Below, in pieces: positions 1-4,878 of a stretch of DNA of 11,139 nt. The stretch comes from Massilia sp. (GTDB lineage Bacteria > Pseudomonadota > Gammaproteobacteria > Burkholderiales > Burkholderiaceae_D): assembly GCA_003484545.1 (NCBI GenBank), contig DNCF01000206.1:1-11139 (forward strand). Reading direction: 5' to 3'. Below the pieces are notes generated by a model, which was given only the letters and a program-made list of their open reading frames with translations, was not told where the DNA came from and did no database searches. Position 1 is the first letter of the stretch. Every line of letters begins with the position of its first letter. Both the position numbers and the translations under genes were made by a program.

Positions 1-564
1 CCGATCTTTCGGACGCATGTACGGCGACGCCGCCGTGAGCGCGGGGCCGCCGGCCATGGTGCCGATCGCGCCGCCGACGAAGGCGGCGGCCACCAGTGTC
101 AGTACCGCCCAGCTCAGGAGTCCGTGCGCGGTGTCGCGGAAATAGCCTTCGTCGGCGTGAGTGCCGATCCATTTCGCGCGCAGGCGCCCGGCCAGGAAAC
201 CGCCGAGCGCGGCGGCGGCAAGCTGGGTGAACGAGAGCCAGGCAATGGCGGACACGCCGACGGCAATGCCGCCCGGGTCCCCCCACGGAACGGGCGCGGC
301 AAGGCCCAGCCCCGCGCCGAGCAGGCAGAAGACGAGGAACAATGCGGCGGCGCTGGTCGCGCCTGCAAAGACCGCGCCCCAGGATACGTCGGAGCGCGAT
401 GCTTCAGGCGCAAAGTGATGGGCAACCTCAGGGGCAGCCTCAGGGGCAACCTCAGGGACAAGCGCGGGGCCAGCCTCAGGGGCGCCACCGGGAAGCTCCA
501 CGCTCGGCGTGCCGGAAGCGCCGGCAGGGGCGCGCGTCGCCCCGCTCGCCGAATGAGCTTGCAT
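1..564 (-). CDS. Polytopic membrane protein of unknown function, partial (C-terminus beyond window)
   Basis: An open frame of 188 codons runs from an ATG at 564 to the left edge with no stop, so the C-terminus is missing. Residues 1-58 are a Pro/Ala/Glu-rich, probably cytoplasmic leader with PE(V/A)A repeats at 29-48. Three hydrophobic segments follow, at about 62-90, 98-127 and 146-182. Around them are WGAVFAGA (62-69), GGFLAGRLR (121-129) and YFRDTAHGLLSWAV (141-154). I recognise this arrangement (Trp-Gly-Ala before the first helix, Gly-Gly-x-x-Ala-Gly-Arg after the second, then an HG(L)xxWA third helix) from uncharacterised bacterial membrane proteins, some loosely named 'PhnA-like'. I assign no function. 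The ribosome site is weak (GGAA about 10 nt upstream). It lies downstream of the Ser/Gly-rich gene on the same strand, with a hairpin between, so it may have its own promoter. Frame continuity and motifs make a real gene likely. Confidence 0.75.
   Translation of the reverse strand, partial: MQAHSASGATRAPAGASGTPSVELPGGAPEAGPALVPEVAPEAAPEVAHHFAPEASRSDVSWGAVFAGATSAAALFLVFCLLGAGLGLAAPVPWGDPGGIAVGVSAIAWLSFTQLAAAALGGFLAGRLRAKWIGTHADEGYFRDTAHGLLSWAVLTLVAAAFVGGAIGTMAGGPALTAASPYMRPKDR
421..480 (-). repeat. Short in-gene Pro-Glu-Ala/Val repeat
   Basis: A degenerate 12-bp unit (on the plus strand, CCTCAGGGGCAG/A and variants) recurs here. On the minus strand it encodes PEAG, PEVA, PEAA and PEVA units at residues 29-48 of the edge membrane protein. 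It lengthens a disordered, probably cytoplasmic leader and is a candidate for slippage-type length variation in multiples of four residues. Confidence 0.6.
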
Positions 565-600
565 GGCTAATTCCGGATGAATTCGTGTAATGAAATACCG

Positions 601-632
601 CATCCCGGCCGAACAGGAGCTCGGCCGGGATG
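601..632 (-). terminator. Perfect 12-bp hairpin after the Ser/Gly-rich gene
   Basis: CATCCCGGCCGA (601-612) and its exact reverse complement (621-632) flank an 8-nt loop. On the minus strand it begins 21 nt after the stop of the 653-1453 gene. The following bases (CGGTATTTCATT) are only moderately U-rich, so it may be an imperfect intrinsic terminator or an RNA-stabilising 3' structure that separates that gene from the next minus-strand gene. Confidence 0.6.
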
Positions 633-652
633 TCAGTCAGGCAGGCGCCGGA

Positions 653-1453
653 TCAGTAGTCGCGGCGGTTGCTGCCCAGCAGCTTGGCCAGGATGTAGCC
701 TGCGCCCAGTGCGATGGCGACGGCGGTGCCCGGCTTGTTGCGGATGTACTCGCGGCCGGAGTCAGCCAGTTGCTGGTAGGTATCGTTCATTTGCACCTTG
801 CGGTTGCCGAAGCTTTCCGAGGCGCTGCTCAGCATGCCGCTCAGCTTGTCGACGCCGGCGTGGGCGCTGCTGACGACACGGTCGACCATCGGCTGGGCTG
901 CCTCGGCGGCCTTGTCGATCGACTTGTGCATTTCTTCCGGCTTCATCGACGCCATCATGCCGGAATCCTTCGACGACGAATCGCTGCTTGAACCCATGCT
1001 GCTCGAGCCGCTCGAACCACCCATGGCGCCCGAGGAGCTGCCCGAACCCGAGGTCGACGAGCTGCCCATGGCGCCCGAGGAACCCGAACCCGAGGTGGAC
1101 GAGCTGCCCATCGCGCCCGAGGTGGACGAACCCGAACCGGTGGACGAACCCATGCCGCTCGACGACGAACCCATGCTGCCCGAGGAACCGGCCGCGCTGC
1201 TGGCGTTGCTGGTGCCGCCGACGGCGCCGGTGCTGGTGCTCGTTGCCGGGCTGGCGCTCGACGACGAGGTGCCGCTCAGGCTGCCCGACGAAGAGCCGGT
1301 GCTGCCCGACGAGCCCGAAGCGCCCTTCTGGCTGCTGGAACCGATTTGCTGATCCTTGCCCAGGCTCGATTGCTGGTCCTTGCCCATGCTGCTGCCGTTG
1401 CCTTGACGGCCGGCGTCAACGCCTTTTCCCTCGCTCGACTTTTGATTATCCAT
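653..1453 (-). CDS. Ser/Gly-rich protein with DUF883/ElaB/YqjD-like C-terminal membrane anchor
   Basis: 266 residues starting at an ATG preceded by AAGAGGAC about 7 nt upstream. Residues 1-40 are polar with two GKDQQ boxes (25-29, 32-36). Residues 41-163 are almost entirely Ser, Gly, Thr, Ala and Met in imperfect 14-15-residue repeats. Residues about 168-238 form a charged, predicted amphipathic helix (MKPEEMHKSIDKAAEAAQP and onward). Residues 241-259 are a hydrophobic, Gly-containing segment, followed by the polar end SNRRDY. The order of helical region, N-K-P-G-T-A, short hydrophobic helix and basic tail matches the C-terminal anchor of DUF883/ElaB/YqjD proteins, which in E. coli tether to the inner membrane and bind ribosomes in stationary phase. 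The low-complexity stalk is not part of that family. No signal peptide is visible, so the long N-terminus is probably cytoplasmic. Family assignment is by pattern only; the function is unknown. Confidence 0.8.
   Translation of the reverse strand: MDNQKSSEGKGVDAGRQGNGSSMGKDQQSSLGKDQQIGSSSQKGASGSSGSTGSSSGSLSGTSSSSASPATSTSTGAVGGTSNASSAAGSSGSMGSSSSGMGSSTGSGSSTSGAMGSSSTSGSGSSGAMGSSSTSGSGSSSGAMGGSSGSSSMGSSSDSSSKDSGMMASMKPEEMHKSIDKAAEAAQPMVDRVVSSAHAGVDKLSGMLSSASESFGNRKVQMNDTYQQLADSGREYIRNKPGTAVAIALGAGYILAKLLGSNRRDY
1020..1148 (-). repeat. Three tandem 42-45-bp units inside the Ser/Gly-rich gene
   Basis: Units begin at the recurring CCCAT(G/C) at 1020, 1065 and 1107 (45, 42 and 42 bp). They contain shared blocks such as GCGCCCGAGG and CCCGAACCCGAGGT. 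On the coding strand they give 14-15-residue units of the type SSSTSGSGSSSGAMG. The differences keep the reading frame, as expected for selected coding repeats. Confidence 0.75.
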
Positions 1454-1680
1454 GACTTTGTCCTCTTAAAGATTAAGACCAACGCGGAGTAGACCGATAC
1501 TCGACCATCACCACATTCTTCCTCGATTCCGCTCGAAACAAAACGCAGGTGCGAGAATGAACTGCGCTACATCAATGGATCATTCGGATTTTGCCTTCGG
1601 TCAAGGATTCGTATCAATGACCTCCGGAGAACTCAAAAGTTCCGTTCATAGCACGTCACTTTCGCATCCCGTCTGCAAGC

Positions 1681-1699
1681 GTACGCCGATCCGGCGTAC
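1681..1699. promoter_or_regulatory. 8-bp inverted repeat, possible operator or RNA hairpin
   Basis: GTACGCCG (1681-1688) and CGGCGTAC (1692-1699) are exact reverse complements with a 3-nt spacer. Outer TGCA tetramers at 1674-1677 and 1700-1703 add partial symmetry. It lies between two divergent genes and has no U-run after it on either strand, so a protein-binding site is more likely than a terminator. Confidence 0.4.
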
Positions 1700-1878
1700 T
1701 GCACGATTGCGGCCGTCGGGAAAACCGCGTCGCGATACAAAAAATATAACGGATGGGAGGTCGGGACAGTGCGCTGACTAACAGAGCCGTAGGATCGGGG
1801 CGAATTTATCGAAAATGGCCGACGATACGGGGACAAACGGCGCCGTGCCGGCGCGCGGTGCCCACGCGCGTGTTCCGA

Positions 1879-1907
1879 TTGCCCTGGCTACCCGCCGCGG
1901 TTATCTT
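1879..1907 (+). promoter_or_regulatory. Candidate sigma-70 promoter of the EAL gene
   Basis: TTGCCC (1879-1884) and TATCTT (1902-1907) are separated by 17 nt, each matching the consensus at 4 of 6 positions. Transcription would start near 1914, giving a leader of about 50 nt before the ATG at 1963. The palindrome CACGCGCGTG (1863-1872) ends 6 nt before the -35 and could be a regulator site. Confidence 0.35.
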
Positions 1908-1962
1908 AGAACTCCGCGCCGGCGCTTCGGTGCCCGGACACGCCGCGCGGCGGGAGCCTGGC

Positions 1963-3549
1963 ATGAACAACGTGAAGTCGCTGCTGCTGGCACTGGCAAT
2001 CTCGGTTGTCGCCATCGGCGCGCCCATCGCCGTCGCCATCAGGGAAGCGCACGAGCAGAGCTATCGCATCGAGTCCATGCGCGCCCTCTCCTATGCCCGC
2101 GACGTCATCAATCGTACCGACGAAACGACGCTGCAGGTCATGTCCGCCGCCGATACGCTGCGCAAATCCGGCGCCCCCGCCTGCTCGCCCGCATCCGTCG
2201 ACCTCATGCGCCGCTTCGACCTGACGTCGAGCTATATCCAGGCGGTCGGTCATGTGGAGGGCGACAAGCTCGTCTGCTCGTCGATGGGCAATACCCGGCC
2301 CATACCGCTGGGACCGGCATTGGCGCATACCGTCAACGGCGCCACCATCCGCGAGGCCACGGATCTCCCCGGCGGGCAACTGGGCAAGCTGATCGTGCTT
2401 CAGTTCGGCGACCTCGCGGCCGTCATCCACCGCGACTTGCCGATCGACACCAGGACCAACGAACCCGACGTCGCCCTGGCCGTGATACAACAAGGGAGCA
2501 GGACGCCGATCGCCGCGCGCGGCTTCATCGATCGACGCTGGGTCGACCGGCTCGCCGGCCAGCACGAGACCGGTTTCGTCGACCAGGGTTACGTGGTCGC
2601 GGTCGCGCGATCGAATCGCTTCCAGTCGGCCGCCGTCGCGGCCATCCCGATCACCTACCTCAACAGCCGCAGTACCGACCTGGTGTGGCGCCTGATCCCC
2701 GCCGGCCTGCTGGCCGGGCTCCTGGCGACCGCCGCGATCCTGTATCTGGCGCGGCAACAACTATCGCTGGTCGGCGCACTGCGCAATGCCCTCAGGTCGA
2801 ACGAGCTGTTCATGGTGTACCAGCCGGTCATCGACATGCGAACCGGGGCCTGGGTGGGCGCGGAAGCCCTGGTGCGCTGGCGCCGCGCGACGGGAGAGCT
2901 GATCAGGCCGGATTTCTTCATTCCGATCGCGGAAAAGAATGGCCTGATCAACAAACTGTCGCAGCGAGTGCTGGAGCTCATCCTGCACGACACGACCCGT
3001 TTCCTGCATTCCCACCCGCACTTCCACATCGCCATCAACCTGAGCGCGTCGGACTTCAATTCGCCCCACCTGGCCGAGAAAATCCTGGCCTCGCTGGAAG
3101 CGAGCGGGCTGCGCCCGGTCAATCTCATCGTCGAGATTACCGAACGCGGCCTGCTGGACGTGCATCGCGCGCGCGAGATCACGCAGCGGCTGCAGAAGTG
3201 GGGCATCGAGATCGCCATCGACGATTTCGGCACCGGCTATTCCAGCCTGTCCTATCTCGAATCCCTGCACCTGGACTTCCTGAAGATCGACCGTTCCTTC
3301 ATCGAGTCGATCGGCAGCGGCGCCCCGATCAGCCTGGTGGTGCCCCACATCATCGAGATCGCGCACACCCTATCGATGAAGATCATTGCGGAAGGCGTGG
3401 AAAACGAGGCGCAGCACGCCTACCTGGTCAGCCGCGGCGTGCAGTTCGCGCAAGGCATGCTGTTCGCGAAACCGATGACCTGCGAAGACATGGTGGCCGC
3501 GATTCGCGCCAGGGAAGCATACCGCCCGGCCCGCTCTGAACACGGCTGA
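1963..3549 (+). CDS. Membrane-bound CSS-motif EAL-domain cyclic-di-GMP phosphodiesterase
   Basis: 528 residues. The predicted role is hydrolysis of cyclic di-GMP to pGpG at the inner membrane. Helix 1 is at about 6-26, a periplasmic domain at about 27-242, helix 2 at about 243-263, and a cytoplasmic EAL domain at about 270-520. The periplasmic part carries the CSS motif (Cys105-Ser-Ser) and a second cysteine, Cys74. In E. coli PdeC the equivalent pair forms a disulfide that restrains activity. The EAL domain keeps the expected metal and catalytic positions: EAL (301-303), Asn359, Glu391, Asp420-Asp421 in DDFGTGYSS, Lys441, Glu477 and Gln497. Activity is therefore expected; there is no GGDEF domain. 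I chose the ATG at 1963 because GGGAG lies 6 nt upstream and the first helix begins at once. An upstream ATG at 1753 would add 70 residues with no family resemblance and no ribosome site. It is monocistronic and ends at a shared terminator. Confidence 0.92.
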   Translation: MNNVKSLLLALAISVVAIGAPIAVAIREAHEQSYRIESMRALSYARDVINRTDETTLQVMSAADTLRKSGAPACSPASVDLMRRFDLTSSYIQAVGHVEGDKLVCSSMGNTRPIPLGPALAHTVNGATIREATDLPGGQLGKLIVLQFGDLAAVIHRDLPIDTRTNEPDVALAVIQQGSRTPIAARGFIDRRWVDRLAGQHETGFVDQGYVVAVARSNRFQSAAVAAIPITYLNSRSTDLVWRLIPAGLLAGLLATAAILYLARQQLSLVGALRNALRSNELFMVYQPVIDMRTGAWVGAEALVRWRRATGELIRPDFFIPIAEKNGLINKLSQRVLELILHDTTRFLHSHPHFHIAINLSASDFNSPHLAEKILASLEASGLRPVNLIVEITERGLLDVHRAREITQRLQKWGIEIAIDDFGTGYSSLSYLESLHLDFLKIDRSFIESIGSGAPISLVVPHIIEIAHTLSMKIIAEGVENEAQHAYLVSRGVQFAQGMLFAKPMTCEDMVAAIRAREAYRPARSEHG

Positions 3550-3602
3550 GCGTATTGCGTGCGCGAGCGGAAAGCAGATAAAGCAGAAACAGAAACAAAA
3601 AC

Positions 3603-3632
3603 AAAAAGCCCAGCTTTGCAGCTGGGCTTTTT
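3603..3632. terminator. Bidirectional intrinsic terminator between the EAL gene and tRNA-Thr
   Basis: AAAAAGCCCAGC (3603-3614) and its exact reverse complement (3621-3632) enclose a 6-nt loop. On plus it ends the EAL transcript 53 nt after the stop. On minus it follows the tRNA 3' end by 30 nt and continues into a long U-rich run (CTTTTTGTTTTTGTTTC), which makes that direction the stronger one. Confidence 0.92.
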
Positions 3633-3662
3633 ATTGAATACGCTGGAACTGCTGAATTCTTT

Positions 3663-3738
3663 TGGTGCCGCTGACCGGAATCGAACTGGTGACCTTCGCA
3701 TTACGAATGCGCTGCTCTACCGACTGAGCTACAGCGGC
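3663..3738 (-). tRNA. tRNA-Thr, anticodon CGU
   Basis: A 76-nt cloverleaf on the minus strand. The acceptor GCCGCTG pairs perfectly with CAGCGGC, and ACCA is encoded (the CCA end is at 3663-3665). The D-arm is GCTC/GAGC. The anticodon stem GCGCA/TGCGA-type arm presents loop TTCGTAA with anticodon CGT, reading ACG threonine codons. The T-loop is TTCGATT. The T-stem ACCAG/CCGGT contains one A-C mismatch (positions 52 and 62). The body closely resembles E. coli tRNA-Thr(CGU) in the D-arm, anticodon arm and variable loop. Confidence 0.96.
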
Positions 3739-3769
3739 TCTACGCCAGGCAATCCCGACGAAGAGCCGT

Positions 3770-3778
3770 ATTCTAGCA
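3770..3778 (-). promoter_or_regulatory. Candidate extended -10 promoter of tRNA-Thr
   Basis: Read on minus, TGCTAGAAT is an extended -10 (TG-N-TAGAAT, 5 of 6 to TATAAT), about 32 nt upstream of the mature tRNA 5' end. A start near 3763 would leave a leader of about 25 nt for RNase P to remove. No good -35 is seen 16-18 nt upstream, which fits an extended -10 element. Confidence 0.5.
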
Positions 3779-3782
3779 ACAA

Positions 3783-3821
3783 CGTGCGAAACGTGCTAGT
3801 CCGACTCGGCAATTTCGCACG
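3783..3821 (-). terminator. 9-bp inverted repeat downstream of fbp, possible terminator
   Basis: CGTGCGAAA (3783-3791) and TTTCGCACG (3813-3821) are exact reverse complements around a 21-nt loop. On minus the structure begins 15 nt after the fbp stop and is followed by TTGTTGCT, a weak U-run. It could end the pepN-fbp transcript before the tRNA promoter. It could alternatively be a regulator site for the tRNA. Confidence 0.4.
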
Positions 3822-3836
3822 GGATTTGCCAAAAAA

Positions 3837-4841
3837 TTACTGATCAGCGTGATAACGGGTCACCAGCTCGACTTCCTCCTTCGAGCCGAGGAAGACCGGC
3901 ACGCGCTGGTGCAGCTTGGTCGGCGCGATGTCCATGATGCGCTGACGGCCATCGGTGGCGGCGCCGCCGGCCTGCTCGACGATCATCGCCATCGGATTCG
4001 CCTCGTACATCAGGCGCAGCTTGCCTGGCTGGGACGGGTCGCGCATGTCGGCCGGGTACATGAAGATGCCGCCGCGGTTCAGGATGCGGTGCACGTCGGC
4101 CACCATCGAGGCGATCCAGCGCATGTTGAAATCCTTGCCGCGCGCACCGGTCTTGCCGGCCAGCATTTCATCGACGTAGCGCTGCACGGGCGCATGCCAG
4201 TGGCGCTTGTTCGACATGTTGATCGCGAATTCCTTGGTGCTTTCCGGGATGCGCATGTTGCTATCGGTAAGCACCCAGGAACCCATCTCGCGGTCCAGGG
4301 TGAAGCAGTGCACGCCATTGCCGGTGGTCAGCACCAGCATGGTCTGCGGGCCATACACCGCGTAGCCGGCCGCGACCTGGGCCGCGCCCGGCTGCAGGAA
4401 AGCGGCCTCGGTCGGTTCGCCCATGCCTTCCGGCGCCTTCAGCACCGAGAAGATGGTACCGATCGAGACGTTGACGTCGATGTTCGAGGAGCCGTCGAGC
4501 GGATCGAACAGCAGCAGGTATTCGCCCTTCGGGTAGCGGTTCGGGATCGGGTGGATGGTTTCCATCTCTTCCGACGCCATGGCCGCCAGGTGGCCGCCCC
4601 ACTCGTTCGCCTCGAGCAGCATTTCGTTCGAGATCACGTCGAGCTTCTTCTGCACTTCGCCCTGGATGTTCTCGGTGTCGGCGGTGCCGAGCACTTCGCC
4701 CAGCGCGCCCTTGCTGACCGAGTAGCTGATCCGCTTGCAGGCGCGGGCCACGACCTCGATCAGGAGGCGCAGCTCGGCCGGGATGGTGTTGTGGAGGCGC
4801 TGCTCCTCCACCAGGTATTGCGTGAGACTGACGCGTTTCAT
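3837..4841 (-). CDS. fbp: Fructose-1,6-bisphosphatase class I
   Basis: 334 residues, the usual class I length. It hydrolyses fructose 1,6-bisphosphate to fructose 6-phosphate, the committed gluconeogenic step, in the cytoplasm with Mg2+. Visible motifs are the early GEVQKKLDVISNEML (61-75), the metal-site glutamates in ASEEME (89-94), the metal and phosphate loop FDPLDGSSNID (112-122), and the C-terminal class I signature GKLRLMYEANPMAMIVEQAGG (starts at 273; catalytic-site Lys274 and Glu280). The ATG at 4841 follows AAAGGAAGTC, a good ribosome site. The gene starts 37 nt after the pepN stop on the same strand, so the two are probably co-transcribed. Together they link amino-acid release from peptides with sugar synthesis. 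Nothing is missing or frameshifted. Confidence 0.97.
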   Translation of the reverse strand: MKRVSLTQYLVEEQRLHNTIPAELRLLIEVVARACKRISYSVSKGALGEVLGTADTENIQGEVQKKLDVISNEMLLEANEWGGHLAAMASEEMETIHPIPNRYPKGEYLLLFDPLDGSSNIDVNVSIGTIFSVLKAPEGMGEPTEAAFLQPGAAQVAAGYAVYGPQTMLVLTTGNGVHCFTLDREMGSWVLTDSNMRIPESTKEFAINMSNKRHWHAPVQRYVDEMLAGKTGARGKDFNMRWIASMVADVHRILNRGGIFMYPADMRDPSQPGKLRLMYEANPMAMIVEQAGGAATDGRQRIMDIAPTKLHQRVPVFLGSKEEVELVTRYHADQ

Positions 4842-4878
4842 GACTTCCTTTACTTGGGATTGAATTCTTTTAGAGCGA

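Larger units (their letters stand above)
1454..1962. other. 509-bp non-coding region between divergent genes
   Basis: No convincing gene is present: the short open frames here lack ribosome sites and recognisable sequence. GC content is lower at 1500-1760 than in the genes. It holds a dyad of 8-bp arms (1681-1699), a short GAACT/AGTTC dyad (1629-1642), a 10-bp palindrome CACGCGCGTG (1863-1872) and a promoter-like pair upstream of the EAL gene. It must carry the promoters of both flanking genes. I see no clear -35/-10 pair for the minus-strand gene. Confidence 0.6.

Noticed and set aside
421..480. CRISPR-like or mobile repeat at the CCTCAGGGGCA array
   Set aside because: The unit is 12 bp without spacers and lies in frame inside a membrane-protein gene, so it is a coding repeat.
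798..1352. 184-codon plus-strand frame rich in EPEPEVDELP, resembling a TonB-like Pro/Glu protein
   Set aside because: It is the antisense of the Ser/Gly repeats (Ser/Gly codons read backward give Glu, Pro and Asp). The minus-strand gene has a ribosome site, a sensible membrane tail and a hairpin after it.
1753..1962. 70-residue N-terminal extension of the EAL protein from an upstream ATG
   Set aside because: It has no ribosome site and no family resemblance, and the ATG at 1963 has GGGAG at good spacing and opens directly into the first membrane helix.
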